Counted from the first letter of the stretch, positions 42,956 to 51,240 are shown. The stretch is 64,000 nt of DNA from Comamonas sp. BIGb0124 (GCF_003752175.1 NZ_RJVF01000015.1:1-64000), one strand, 5' to 3'. Numbers and translations: made by a program. Notes: generated by a model not told the origin, from the sequence alone.

Positions 42956-43402
42956 ATGAAATGCCCCTTCTGCAGCCATCTCGAAACGCAGGTCGTGGAG
43001 ACGCGCGTGGCGGAAGAAGGCGGCTTCATCCGCAGGCGCCGCCAGTGCGGCGCTTGCGACAAGCGCTTCACGACCTATGAACGCCCCGAGGTCGTGATGC
43101 CTCAGGTGATCAAGAAGGACGGCAGCCGGACCGACTTCGACAGCGGCAAGATCCGCGCCTCGATGGCACTCGCGCTGCGCAAGCGGCCGGTCAGCATCGA
43201 GCAGATCGACAACGCCATCGACCACATCGAGCATCAGGTGCTGAGCAACGGCGCACGCGAGATCTCGTCGGCACGGCTGGGCGATTTCGTGATGGATGCG
43301 CTCAAGGGCCTGGACAAGGTGGGTTACGTGCGGTTCGCCTCGGTCTACCGCAGCTTCAAGGACACGGACGAGTTCCGCCGCCTGCTCGAGGAAGACCTCT
43401 AG
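42956..43402 (+). CDS. nrdR: Transcriptional repressor NrdR
   Basis: 148 residues. N-terminal zinc ribbon [17 protein letters not shown] with the second pair [12 protein letters not shown], then the ATP-cone domain ([20 protein letters not shown] to about residue 140) with [13 protein letters not shown]. NrdR binds dATP/ATP and represses ribonucleotide reductase genes. It is four bases downstream of glyA and closed by an intrinsic terminator. Confidence 0.97.
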   Translation: MKCPFCSHLETQVVETRVAEEGGFIRRRRQCGACDKRFTTYERPEVVMPQVIKKDGSRTDFDSGKIRASMALALRKRPVSIEQIDNAIDHIEHQVLSNGAREISSARLGDFVMDALKGLDKVGYVRFASVYRSFKDTDEFRRLLEEDL

Positions 43403-43434
43403 GTCGGCGCCGCGCCGTCTCGACCGCCGAACGG

Positions 43435-43461
43435 GCCGCGCCATTGTGGCGCGGCTTTTTT
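43435..43461 (+). terminator. Intrinsic terminator of glyA-nrdR
   Basis: GCCGCGCC / GGCGCGGC eight-base-pair stem (43435-43442 with 43448-43455), five-base loop ATTGT, then six Ts. It overlaps the stop codon of the convergent cfa-like gene by one base. Confidence 0.93.
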
Positions 43462-44567
43462 CATGGCCGCCTCGAAAGGCCGGGTCGCACGAATCGATAG
43501 TGGCAGACCCCCCACTGCTTGCCGCCGGCATAACCGAAGAGTTCGGCGCAAGCCATCCAGAACATGCGCCAGCGCTGGCTCCACAAGGTGGCGACGGACG
43601 GTCCGTAGTGCCGCGCCAGGATGGCCAGCACGGCGTCGCGTTGACGGTCTTGATTGGCCAGCCACTGGTTCGCGGTGCGCGCGTAGTGGGTGCCCTCGAC
43701 CATCCAGCGTGACTCCAGTTTCAGGTCGTCCTGGAACCACAGCAGCGTATCGGCCGCAGGCATGATGCCGCCGGTGAAGAAATGACGGCCCATCCAGTTG
43801 TCGGCACCTTCGGTTTCGAAGGGATACATCAGCGTACGGTGCGCGAAGATGTGGACAAAGAGTTTGCCGCCGGGGCGCAGCCATTGGCCGATGCGTCCCA
43901 TCAGGGCCTGATAGTTGCGCATGTGCTCGAACATTTCCACCGACACGCAGCGGTCGAATGACGCGGCAGGAAGCGTCAGGCCGTTGACGTCGCGTGTCAG
44001 CACGGTGACGTGGCTGTGGCCGCGGGCCCGGCATTGGGCCTCGATGTGCAGGCGCTGGGCCTGCGAGTTCGAAACGGCGGTGATGCGGGCCCGGGGAAAC
44101 TGCTCGGCCATCCACAGGGTGAGCGAACCCCAGCCGCAGCCGAGCTCGAGGATGTCCTGTCCATCGGCCAGTTCGGCCCGCATGCCGTAGAGGGCCAGCA
44201 TGGCCAGTTCGGCCTGCTCGAGGGTTTCGTGGCCGGTGGGGTAATAACAGCCCGAGTACTTCAGGCGCGGCCCCAGGCAGAGACGGAAGAACTCCGGGGG
44301 CAGTTCGTAATGCTGGCGGTTGGCCGCGTCGGTGTGCAGGGCCACCGGACTGTCTCGCAACTGCCGCACCAGGGACTGGTACCGGGCCCCCTGGCCCTCG
44401 GGGCCACAGGCGCCCTCGTCGTCCAGGCGGCGGGCGCACAGTTGCCGGATGCCGTGCCGGATGAGCGCGTCGGGCACCCAGCCCCGCTCGGCCCAGCCCA
44501 GCGGACCCGAGGCCGGCCGGTCGCTGGCGAGTTCATTGCAGTCGGAAATCAGTGGCGTGGAGCTCAT
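43461..44567 (-). CDS. Cyclopropane-fatty-acid synthase-like SAM methyltransferase
   Basis: 368 residues. It lacks the usual N-terminal Cfa domain and corresponds to the catalytic half: QHYELPPEFFRLCLGPRLKYSGCYY, SAM motif ILELGCGWGSLTLWMAEQFP (residues about 139-158), CVSVEMFEHMRNYQ, and HTLMYPF-like RTLMYPFETEGADNWMGRHF. Such paralogues modify acyl chains of phospholipids and cluster with stress sigma factors. It is the last of a three-gene run (DUF2878, DUF1295, this), each overlapping the next by ATGA; the run is led by the 46059-46086 promoter element. Confidence 0.9.
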   Translation of the reverse strand: MSSTPLISDCNELASDRPASGPLGWAERGWVPDALIRHGIRQLCARRLDDEGACGPEGQGARYQSLVRQLRDSPVALHTDAANRQHYELPPEFFRLCLGPRLKYSGCYYPTGHETLEQAELAMLALYGMRAELADGQDILELGCGWGSLTLWMAEQFPRARITAVSNSQAQRLHIEAQCRARGHSHVTVLTRDVNGLTLPAASFDRCVSVEMFEHMRNYQALMGRIGQWLRPGGKLFVHIFAHRTLMYPFETEGADNWMGRHFFTGGIMPAADTLLWFQDDLKLESRWMVEGTHYARTANQWLANQDRQRDAVLAILARHYGPSVATLWSQRWRMFWMACAELFGYAGGKQWGVCHYRFVRPGLSRRP

Positions 44568-45382
44568 GGCGTGGGCGGCGGAGGGGAGGAAGAACGGCGG
44601 CGCACCGGCCACGGGATCAGCATGGGCGTCTCCTGCTGATACCGGCGGTAATCGTCGCCACGGGTGCGCAAGGCTTGCGCTTCGGTGTAGGGGATGCCGC
44701 TGATCCAGCGCAAAAAGACGTACATGACGAGCGGCCCCATGCAGGCCAGCCAGAACCAGGGCGAGCCCCAGGCCAGGGCGACATAGGCAAACCAGTGCAG
44801 CCACTCGAAGAAATAGTTGGGATGGCGCGAGTAGCGCCAGAGCCCCTGCCGGCAGGTCCGTCCCCGATGGGCCGGCACGCTGCGGAATGCGGCGAGCTGG
44901 GCATCCGCCCAGGTTTCACCCGCCACGGCGATCACCCAGATGGCCACGCCCAGCCACAGGACAGGCGTGAACGTCGCCACGGGATTGGCGGCCACCGCGA
45001 CAAACGGCAAGGCAAACATCACCACCAGAAAAGCCTGGGCCAGAAACAGGCCGTAGAGCTTGAGCTGATTGTCTTGCCAGTGCTCACGAAGCGCGCGGTA
45101 ACGCCCGTCCTCGCGGTGCGGATCCTGCCGGAGGCGACGCGCGATGAGCCACGCCAGACGGGCGGCCCAGACGGCGCCGAGCCCACCCAACAGCAGCCGC
45201 GGCGGCGTGCCGCCAGAGCCTGTCACGGCCATCAGAATCGCACCGAGACCGACCCCGGCCGCCCAGACCGCATCGACGATGCCGGTGTTGCGCCACCGGC
45301 GCTGCCAGGCCCAGCCCGCGCTCATCAGCACCACCATGATCAGTCCGAGCACCAGCAGTTGCAGGCCGGGTGTCCAGGTCAT
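44564..45382 (-). CDS. DUF1295 membrane protein (steroid 5-alpha-reductase-like fold)
   Basis: 272 residues with about seven membrane segments (LLVLGLIMVVLMSAGWAW, AFLVVMFALPFVAVAA, VLWLGVAIWVIAVAGE). Family motifs include GIVDAVWAAGVG, RREDGRYRALRE-like DPHREDGRYRALREHW, LWRYSRHPNYFFEWLHWFAY and GIPYTEAQALRTRGDDYRRY. Members are NADPH-type membrane reductases or methyltransferase-like proteins of unproven substrate; they frequently co-occur with cfa paralogues, supporting a role in lipid modification. Overlaps both neighbours by ATGA. Confidence 0.9.
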   Translation of the reverse strand: MTWTPGLQLLVLGLIMVVLMSAGWAWQRRWRNTGIVDAVWAAGVGLGAILMAVTGSGGTPPRLLLGGLGAVWAARLAWLIARRLRQDPHREDGRYRALREHWQDNQLKLYGLFLAQAFLVVMFALPFVAVAANPVATFTPVLWLGVAIWVIAVAGETWADAQLAAFRSVPAHRGRTCRQGLWRYSRHPNYFFEWLHWFAYVALAWGSPWFWLACMGPLVMYVFLRWISGIPYTEAQALRTRGDDYRRYQQETPMLIPWPVRRRSSSPPPPTP

Positions 45383-46020
45383 GACGGATCCCCCGCATCG
45401 ATCCGGCCTTCGGCACCCACGGCCACCGTCTCATGCAAGCCCCGCCGCGCCAGCACGATGAGCACCGCCATGGCGCCTGTCCAGCCCACGGCCAGCCACA
45501 GCAGGCCGTGCCAGGCGGGACTGGCGAAGGCGAGCGCCTGCCAGGTCCGGCCGGCCCCCCAATAGACCAGCGGGCCGGCCACGGTCCCCAGCGCGCAGGC
45601 CAGCCAGGGATGGCGGCGCAGCGAGGCCAGGGAGTGGTTGAGCGTCATGGCATAGGCTGCCCAAAGACCGAGGATCCAGATCGGCGCGCCGCCGGCGGGA
45701 ACGGCCGGCGCGGGCGAGGCGTGGACGGCCCACCCTGTCGCGGCCAGCACGCCGTCGACCACGCAGCCCGCTGCCAGCGCGGCCACGACCAGGATCGCAT
45801 CCGAGCGGACCTGGTCGGAAAGACGGAGCTGCCATGCCACGAACACCAGGGCTGAGATGGGGCCGGGCCAGGCCCAGCCGTGCCCGGCCCCGATCACGGC
45901 AATGAACCACACGGCCTGATAGCCCAGCAGATTGCCCCAGAAATGCAGAACCTCGCGCCGACGCGCCGCGCCGGGCATGGCATGCCGCCGAGGGACGGGC
46001 GTGGCGGGAGACTGGGTCAT
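45379..46020 (-). CDS. DUF2878 membrane protein
   Basis: 213 residues with five or six membrane helices (LGYQAVWFIAVIGAGHGWAW, ISALVFVAWQL, AILVVAALAAGCVVDGVLAA, WILGLWAAYAMTLNHSLASL, AGPLVYWGAGRTWQALAF). The DUF2878 pattern (N-terminal NLLGYQAVWF, central PIWILGLWAAYAMTLNHSL) is clear. Function is unknown, but the family is typically found beside cfa and DUF1295 genes in ECF-controlled clusters. It is first in its operon; the start at 46020 lies about 32 bases after the predicted transcription start of the TGCATCC-N15-CCGTAT element. Confidence 0.88.
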   Translation of the reverse strand: MTQSPATPVPRRHAMPGAARRREVLHFWGNLLGYQAVWFIAVIGAGHGWAWPGPISALVFVAWQLRLSDQVRSDAILVVAALAAGCVVDGVLAATGWAVHASPAPAVPAGGAPIWILGLWAAYAMTLNHSLASLRRHPWLACALGTVAGPLVYWGAGRTWQALAFASPAWHGLLWLAVGWTGAMAVLIVLARRGLHETVAVGAEGRIDAGDPS

Positions 46021-46058
46021 GGCACGGTTTCGTAAACGGGATTGATGCGTTGTGACAG

Positions 46059-46086
46059 ATACGGCCGGCGGTGTCGATTGGATGCA
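46059..46086 (-). promoter_or_regulatory. ECF-type promoter element 1 (TGCATCC-N15-CCGTAT)
   Basis: -35-like TGCATCC on the minus strand at 46086-46080 and -10-like CCGTAT at 46064-46059, upstream of the DUF2878-DUF1295-cfa operon. Identical in both hexamers and spacing to elements 2 and 3. Confidence 0.75.
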
Positions 46087-46106
46087 GGCAGGCCGCGCGC
46101 CTGGTT

Positions 46107-46967
46107 TCATGCCGGACATCGCGCAACCAGCGGTGTGGCGGCGGCGGCCTCGATCGCAGCCGCATCCGGCGGCGGCAGGCGGCTGGATGCAGGAAACTCG
46201 ATGCGCACCGTCGGCGTGTTTCCGGCGGCATCCCGGATGTTGCCGGGGCCTTCGAAACGCAGCAGGCGCCGGTCGGCTTCGCTGTAGGTGAGATCGATGG
46301 ACGGTGCCGCAAAACCGTACCAGGCGTCGAGCCGCAGCCGGATCGACCGTGTGGGTCGGCCGCCCTGCCCCGGCTGGCCGCCTGACGCAACCCGAAAGTC
46401 GTAGAACGCCAGCCGGCTGGGGACCAGGAAAACCAGCGTCGGCGGCACGGGCCCCGCCAGATCGGACCAGTGGCTGCGCACATAGGCATCGAAGCCCGCA
46501 TCGATGATGGCGCCAGGCAGATCCGGCAGCACGGCGCTGCGCACGGCGGCGCCCGCGTTCTCGCGCACATGGACTTGCCGCCGGCCGCCGACGCGGTTCA
46601 CACCCTCCTGATAGCCGTCGCGCTGGTCCACCAGCAGGAAATCGGGTGCGGAACCGCCGACCGGGCCACGGACCCATTTGCGTGCAAAAGCCGGACCGGC
46701 CGGGCAGCGGTACAGCACGATCCGGTACTGCCGACCGTCCCGCTCTTCGACCCAATGCTCTTCCTGGTACAGCAACCGCGTACTGCCGGACGCGTAGGCC
46801 AGACCCCAGAAGTGTTCGGTCACGCCGCCGGCGGCCTGGACCGCATCGAGCGGGCGGCCGTCGTCGACCTGTGCGGCCGCGAGGGTCGACAGGCCGCATA
46901 AAACGGCGGCCACGAGGCGCACCCCGCTGCGCAAAACGATTGCGGGGGCATGTCGGAGCAAGTCCAT
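46107..46967 (-). CDS. Secreted hypothetical protein of the ECF cluster
   Basis: 286 residues from ATG 46967 (GGAGG six bases ahead); an in-frame ATG at 47000 lacks a ribosome site. N-terminal signal peptide (SGVRLVAAVLCGLSTLAAAQ). The mature region reads like a periplasmic beta-rich protein (EEHWVEERDGRQYRIVLYRC, RSIRLRLDAWYGFAAPSIDL, RRLLRFEGPGNIRDAAGNTP). I do not recognise a named domain; the position matches that of small lipid-binding or DUF3833-like exported proteins in related clusters, but no lipobox is present. It is transcribed alone from promoter element 2. Confidence 0.75.
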   Translation of the reverse strand: MDLLRHAPAIVLRSGVRLVAAVLCGLSTLAAAQVDDGRPLDAVQAAGGVTEHFWGLAYASGSTRLLYQEEHWVEERDGRQYRIVLYRCPAGPAFARKWVRGPVGGSAPDFLLVDQRDGYQEGVNRVGGRRQVHVRENAGAAVRSAVLPDLPGAIIDAGFDAYVRSHWSDLAGPVPPTLVFLVPSRLAFYDFRVASGGQPGQGGRPTRSIRLRLDAWYGFAAPSIDLTYSEADRRLLRFEGPGNIRDAAGNTPTVRIEFPASSRLPPPDAAAIEAAAATPLVARCPA

Positions 46968-47069
46968 GTCGACCTCCAGGGCGATGCACGCATCGGTCAC
47001 GGTTCAAGGCACGGCAGTCACAGCGGGCCCGGGACGGGCGAGCGGCGCCGGCGTGCCGACTGTCCTGCT

Positions 47070-47097
47070 ATACGGTCTTCGTGGCGGTCTGGATGCA
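47070..47097 (-). promoter_or_regulatory. ECF-type promoter element 2 (TGCATCC-N15-CCGTAT)
   Basis: TGCATCC at 47097-47091 and CCGTAT at 47075-47070 on the minus strand, 103 bases before the start of the secreted protein at 46967. Spacer sequence differs from the other two copies while its length (15) is the same. Confidence 0.75.
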
Positions 47098-47165
47098 GTG
47101 CGCGCAAAAAATCGTGAGGTCTGCGCGCGGCGCCGGCCGAGCGGAAACAGGCGATGGACCGATGC

Positions 47166-48056
47166 TCAGGGCGGATCGCCCTGCAGGCGCGGAGGCACGG
47201 GCGCAAGGACAAAACGCGAGAGGTCGTCGAGGACGGGAGCCCGCCAGCGCAGCGGCCGAGCCAGGGCGCCGGCGAGCATCTGATGACCGAGTCCGGGGTA
47301 CTCCACCTGCTCGACCCGTGCCCCTGCACGGCGCAAGGCGTCGGCCAGGGCACGCGTGTTGCGGACCGGATCGACCAGCGTGTCGTCGGTACCGGCCATG
47401 AGCAATGTGGGCGGCGCATCGGCACCGGCATGGACGACCGGCTGGGAGTCCGGCGGTGTATCCGGAAAATGGAAGATCGGCCGGAGCGTGCGCGAAACGA
47501 TGGGCAGGAACTCGTACGGACCCGCCATGCCGATCCAGCCCTTGAGCTGCTGCGGCGAATGGCCGAACCGGGCCAGCCAGCGCGGATCGAGTGCGACCAT
47601 GGCGGCGTTGTACCCTCCGGCGCTGTGCCCCGCCAGAAACACCCGGCCGGCATCGCCGCCGTAGGCACCGATGTGATCCAGCGTCCAGGCCACGGCCTGG
47701 GCCGTGTCGGCCACGAAGTCGGGATACGTCACCTGCGGGTAGAGCCGGTAGTCGATGACGACCGCCAGGATGCCTCGGGAGTTGAGTGCATCGCCGACAA
47801 AACGATAGCTCTCGCGGTCACCGCTGCTCCAGCTGCCGCCATACACAAAGACGACGACCGGCGGACGCTGCACGCCCGGGGGCACATAGATGTCCAGGAC
47901 CTGGCGCGGATCGCTGCCATAGGACAGGCCGGCCAGGACGGTGCTGGCGTCGTCGGGCACCGCACCGTTGAGGATGCGGATCGGTGAACAGGCGGCCAGC
48001 AGGGCCGCAACGCAGGCCATCATCCATCGGATGGCGTGGGGAAGTCCTCGGGTCAT
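47166..48056 (-). CDS. Alpha/beta-hydrolase lipoprotein (esterase/BD-FAE type)
   Basis: 296 residues. Lipoprotein signal MMACVAALLAAC with lipobox LAAC near residue 23. Alpha/beta-hydrolase fold: oxyanion motif VVVFVYGGSW (YGG in place of the usual HGG), nucleophile GHSAGG (elbow in VFLAGHSAGGYNAAMVALDP), acid in AGTDDTLVDPVRNT and histidine in YPGLGHQML. It resembles carboxylesterases and kynurenine-formamidase-like enzymes. Preceded by promoter element 3, it is the first gene downstream of the sigma/anti-sigma pair. Confidence 0.88.
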   Translation of the reverse strand: MTRGLPHAIRWMMACVAALLAACSPIRILNGAVPDDASTVLAGLSYGSDPRQVLDIYVPPGVQRPPVVVFVYGGSWSSGDRESYRFVGDALNSRGILAVVIDYRLYPQVTYPDFVADTAQAVAWTLDHIGAYGGDAGRVFLAGHSAGGYNAAMVALDPRWLARFGHSPQQLKGWIGMAGPYEFLPIVSRTLRPIFHFPDTPPDSQPVVHAGADAPPTLLMAGTDDTLVDPVRNTRALADALRRAGARVEQVEYPGLGHQMLAGALARPLRWRAPVLDDLSRFVLAPVPPRLQGDPP

Positions 48057-48087
48057 GGACAGGTCCTCGAACAGGTGATGTCTCCTG

Positions 48088-48115
48088 ATACGGCCGGCAG
48101 GCCGTTCTGGATGCA
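48088..48115 (-). promoter_or_regulatory. ECF-type promoter element 3 (TGCATCC-N15-CCGTAT)
   Basis: TGCATCC at 48115-48109 and CCGTAT at 48093-48088 on the minus strand; the start codon of the lipoprotein hydrolase follows 32 bases later. It sits between the anti-sigma gene (end 48150) and the hydrolase. Confidence 0.75.
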
Positions 48116-48149
48116 GTTCGGGACGACGTGCCGCATGGCGATCCAGCCC

Positions 48150-48842
48150 TTACAACGCCAGCACGCTGCCGCTGAGGACGACGGGCCCGGTCGGCTGGCC
48201 GGTGGGCGAGCCGCCCGGCGGTTCGAGGCTGACGGCGAGCTGTTGCACCCCGGCCAGTCCGGCTGGCCAGCTCAGCGTGGTGACGCCCTGCATCGCGAGC
48301 AGGCCCAGCGAGCGCGGCGGCTGTCCGGGCGGCAGCGCCCAGAGTTCGAGTGTGCGGCCTGCGGCCACCGTGTTCAGATCCTGCAGGGGGTGGATACGCA
48401 CGGCGCCATCCGGCAGGGTGCGCACAGCGGCCAGTGCCTGGGCCTGCGGGGTCTGCAGCACGGCCAGCCAGCTCGCCCCGGCGACCGGTGTCTCCGGGCC
48501 GGGACGCGGCCTGTCGACCACCACGACCGCCACCAGCGCACAGGCGAGAACACCGCTCGCCAGCCGCCACAGGTTGAGGCCACGCCATCCCCACGGATGT
48601 GCTCTGCCCGGACCGCGGATACGGGCCTGCACGGCCCGCCACACCCTTGCAGGCGGCTGTCGCTCGGGCAGCGCCCACGCCAAGGGGTAGATCTTGTCCT
48701 CCCAGTCGCTGACTTCCTGGCGCAAGGCCGCATGGCTGGCCATCATGGCGACGAAACGCCGGCGTGCGCCGCCGCGCATGCTGCCGCAGACATAGTCGGC
48801 CGCCAGTTGCGGCCACCAGGCTTCACGTTTGCTCCCGCTCAT
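48150..48842 (-). CDS. RskA-type anti-sigma factor
   Basis: 230-residue membrane-spanning regulator. The N-terminal cytoplasmic domain (LAADYVCGSMRGGARRRFVA, LRQEVSDWEDKIYPLAWALP) is the sigma-binding zinc-less anti-sigma helix bundle; PPARVWRAVQARI leads to one membrane helix (LASGVLACALVAVVVV, about 95-110), and the periplasmic RskA domain follows (SWLAVLQTPQAQALAAVRTL, LELWALPPGQPPRSLGLLAM). ATG 48842 overlaps the sigma stop by ATGA. In this family, regulated proteolysis or a redox change of the periplasmic domain releases the sigma factor; which signal applies here is unknown. Confidence 0.93.
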   Translation of the reverse strand: MSGSKREAWWPQLAADYVCGSMRGGARRRFVAMMASHAALRQEVSDWEDKIYPLAWALPERQPPARVWRAVQARIRGPGRAHPWGWRGLNLWRLASGVLACALVAVVVVDRPRPGPETPVAGASWLAVLQTPQAQALAAVRTLPDGAVRIHPLQDLNTVAAGRTLELWALPPGQPPRSLGLLAMQGVTTLSWPAGLAGVQQLAVSLEPPGGSPTGQPTGPVVLSGSVLAL

Positions 48843-49402
48843 GACAGGCACCTCTTGAGACGTTCCATGCCCCGACGAACCCAGCTCTTGACGGTGCCCA
48901 GGGGGAATCCGAGTTGCCGGGCGATATCGCCATGGCTCAGGTCGTCGAAGAACGAGAGGGCGATGGCCATGCGCTGATGGGAATCCAGGCCCGCCATGCA
49001 GGCCGCCAGCCGGCCGCCTTCGTGGCTGGACTGCAGGCGCTCGAAGGGCCCGGGCGCATCGTCGGCCCACGCCTCGACGATCGTGCCGTCGGGGTCGGGG
49101 CGTTCGAGATCGGGGCGGCGCAGCCAGTCGATGCAGCGATTGCGCACGATGCGCGTCATCCAGGTCATGACCTGGCTCTGCTCGGCAGCATAACGGCCGG
49201 CGTTCTGCCAGATGCTGACAAAACAATCCTGCAAGACCTCCTCGGCCCAGTCGCTGCGTCGCAACAGACGGACCGCTTGCGCAAAGAGGTGGGGCGCGCA
49301 CAGCCGGTAGAGCTCGGCGAGCGCAGGCTCATGGCCCCGCGCGCAGTCTCGCATCAAGGCTTCCAGGCGGGCGGGATCGGTCGACAGTCTCGGCATCGGC
49401 AA
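48839..49402 (-). CDS. ECF sigma factor of the SigK/RskA-associated type
   Basis: 187 residues. Region 2: ELYRLCAPHLFAQAVRLLRR, SDWAEEVLQDCFVSIWQNAG, VMTWMTRIVRNRCIDWLRR. Region 4: LDSHQRMAIALSFFDDLSHG, DIARQLGFPLGTVKSWVRRG. Translation is coupled to the RskA-type anti-sigma gene. It heads a minus-strand cluster whose other three transcription units all carry the same TGCATCC-N15-CCGTAT element, so I infer that this sigma factor reads them. No copy of that element is visible before the sigma gene itself, which suggests that it is not strongly autoregulated. Confidence 0.94.
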   Translation of the reverse strand: MPMPRLSTDPARLEALMRDCARGHEPALAELYRLCAPHLFAQAVRLLRRSDWAEEVLQDCFVSIWQNAGRYAAEQSQVMTWMTRIVRNRCIDWLRRPDLERPDPDGTIVEAWADDAPGPFERLQSSHEGGRLAACMAGLDSHQRMAIALSFFDDLSHGDIARQLGFPLGTVKSWVRRGMERLKRCLS

Positions 49403-49598
49403 CTACTCGCTGAGCGGGCTACGCCCGACCCGACGCATGCTAACTCAGATCACCGATCTCGGCGCTAGGCATTCGGCATGATGCGGCAGCCTCCGACACG
49501 TGAGGTGTCGGGCCGCCGGGGACGCCGAAGTCGTGACGTCTTCCGGCCGGCCGTTGTTTCAAGTCGGGTCGCCTGGCCGACTGCCTTCCGGAGATGCG

Positions 49599-50294
49599 AT
49601 GCCCACCCTGCCAAGTGCCGTCCTTGACGCCCGATGCCGCTGGCCTGTCGCACGCGGCCGGCCCGGCCTCGGGCACGCGCTGATCGAGGCCGTGGTGGCC
49701 GCCTTCGTGTTTTCGGTCGGCGCACTGGGACTGGCTGGCGTGCAGTTGCACGCCCTGTCGTCGGCTCGACAGACCGGCCAGCACCTGAAGGCGGCCACAC
49801 TGGCGGCCGACCTGGCCGATCTGATTCGGCAGCACCCGTTGCAGCCCCCGAGGCCTGCAGCCGGTGCGGGCGGCACGGCCGGCAACAGCGAGGCGCAGCA
49901 GATCGGCGCGTCGGCCTCGGCACAGACCGACTGCCGCCTTGCGGCCTGCGATGCCGAACAGGCCCGAACCTGGCGGCTGGCCGAATGGACGGCTCGCCTG
50001 CAGCACGCCTTGCCCGGCGCCCAGGCTCAGGTTTGCAGCCATGGTCATGGCGGTTCGCCGCCGCAGGCCGGCTGCGCGGGCGCGGCGCCGACGTCGACGT
50101 CGAACCCAGCGGCTCCGACCATCGGAAGCCTGCGCCTGAGCTGGCCGGCCCCGCCCTCCATTGCCGTCCAGACTCAGGACCCCTCCGGGCTCGCTCCCGC
50201 AGAAGCAGAGCCTCCGACACGGGCCGCCCGCATCTCGCCGGCCTCTGCACAAACGTTCGGCCGTCTGGCGCTGCCGCTCGTTGCGGAGCGCTGA
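49599..50294 (+). CDS. pilV: Type IV pilus minor pilin PilV-like
   Basis: 231 residues, first gene of a minor-pilin operon; GGAG lies five bases ahead of the ATG. The prepilin peptidase site is G then HALIEAVVAAFVFSVGALGL: Glu at +5 is present, but +1 is His instead of the usual Phe or Met. The following helix GLAGVQLHALSSARQTGQHL is typical of PilV. The C-terminal half is Ala/Pro-rich with cysteine pairs (TDCRLAACDAEQ, AQVCSHGHG, QAGCAG). PilV primes pilus assembly with PilW, PilX, PilE and FimT in the inner membrane. Confidence 0.88.
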   Translation: MPTLPSAVLDARCRWPVARGRPGLGHALIEAVVAAFVFSVGALGLAGVQLHALSSARQTGQHLKAATLAADLADLIRQHPLQPPRPAAGAGGTAGNSEAQQIGASASAQTDCRLAACDAEQARTWRLAEWTARLQHALPGAQAQVCSHGHGGSPPQAGCAGAAPTSTSNPAAPTIGSLRLSWPAPPSIAVQTQDPSGLAPAEAEPPTRAARISPASAQTFGRLALPLVAER

Positions 50295-50301
50295 CGAGGC
50301 C

Positions 50302-51240
50302 ATGTCCACATCACACGCGCCTCCCGGCCCTGCCGGCCGCGCCCATCCCCATACAGGCCGGCGGTCTCGCCAACGCGGAATGACGCTGGTCGAACTGATG
50401 GTGGGTGCTGCGCTGGGTCTGAGCGTGATTCTGGCGGCGAGCGGCCTGCTGGCGACCCTGCAAAGGGCTTATGCGGCTGTCGAGGCCCAGGCCGAGCTCG
50501 ACGAGCGGGGCCAACTGGCCTACGCGGTGATCCGTGCCCTCGTGGCCCAGGCGGGTTACCCCGAAGCGGCACGTGCCGCTTATGCCCGAAGCGGCAAAGA
50601 CAGGGGACTGCTTCTGGCGACCGGTCCGCGGAATGGCCCGGTGATCGAAGGACATGACGACCGCACGCTGGCACCGGGGACGGCGGCGGCCATCGCGGCA
50701 ACGTCCGTGGTCAACCACAGCGACGTGCTGATCGTGCACGGTGGCCGCGAGCCCGATGAACCCGCGCCGCCGAACTGCCTGGGCATCGTGCGTCAGCCGG
50801 ACGATGCGCAGGGCCCGCGCATGCTGGACAGCTACCTGTACATCGATCGCGATGCGCGCCACGAGCCCGCCTTGTACTGCCTGGCATGGGGCCGGCACGG
50901 CAGACCCCAGAAGGAAGCGCTGGTGCATGGCGTCGAAACGCTGCAGGTGCTGTACGGCTGGCAAGACGACGGCGGTTCGTTGCGTTATCGCCCGGCCGCA
51001 GAAGTCGCCCACGCAGAGGCCTGGACACGGGTTCACGCCGTGCGCATCGGGCTGGTGCTGCGGTCGGCCATTGCCGCCCGGGGAACCGGCCGCGACAGTC
51101 CGCAGTTGCATCCTCTCGGCCTGATCATGAGCGATGCGGCAAGCGACGCCGGCAGCGTCTTTATACCCATCCCCGATGGCCGTCGCCGTCAGGTCCTGAC
51201 CTTCGACGTGGCGCTGCGCAACAGCCCTGAAACGCGATGA
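50302..51240 (+). CDS. pilW: Type IV pilus minor pilin PilW-like
   Basis: 312 residues. Prepilin motif RQRG then MTLVELMVGAALGLSVILAA with Glu+5. The globular part includes RGQLAYAVIRALVAQAGYPE, SDVLIVHGGREPD and MLDSYLYIDRDARHEPALYC, typical of PilW. It starts seven bases after pilV and ends in an ATGA overlap with the PilX-PilY1 gene. Confidence 0.9.
   Translation: MSTSHAPPGPAGRAHPHTGRRSRQRGMTLVELMVGAALGLSVILAASGLLATLQRAYAAVEAQAELDERGQLAYAVIRALVAQAGYPEAARAAYARSGKDRGLLLATGPRNGPVIEGHDDRTLAPGTAAAIAATSVVNHSDVLIVHGGREPDEPAPPNCLGIVRQPDDAQGPRMLDSYLYIDRDARHEPALYCLAWGRHGRPQKEALVHGVETLQVLYGWQDDGGSLRYRPAAEVAHAEAWTRVHAVRIGLVLRSAIAARGTGRDSPQLHPLGLIMSDAASDAGSVFIPIPDGRRRQVLTFDVALRNSPETR

Noticed and set aside
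46185-46191. A further TGCATCC (minus strand) inside the secreted-protein gene
   Set aside because: No CCGTAT at 15 bases and it lies within coding sequence, so it is not counted as a fourth promoter element.
49403-49480. Possible autoregulatory ECF promoter before the sigma gene
   Set aside because: I looked for TGCATCC and CCGTAT at any sensible spacing and found only weak partial matches (TGCGTC, GCGTAG too close together).
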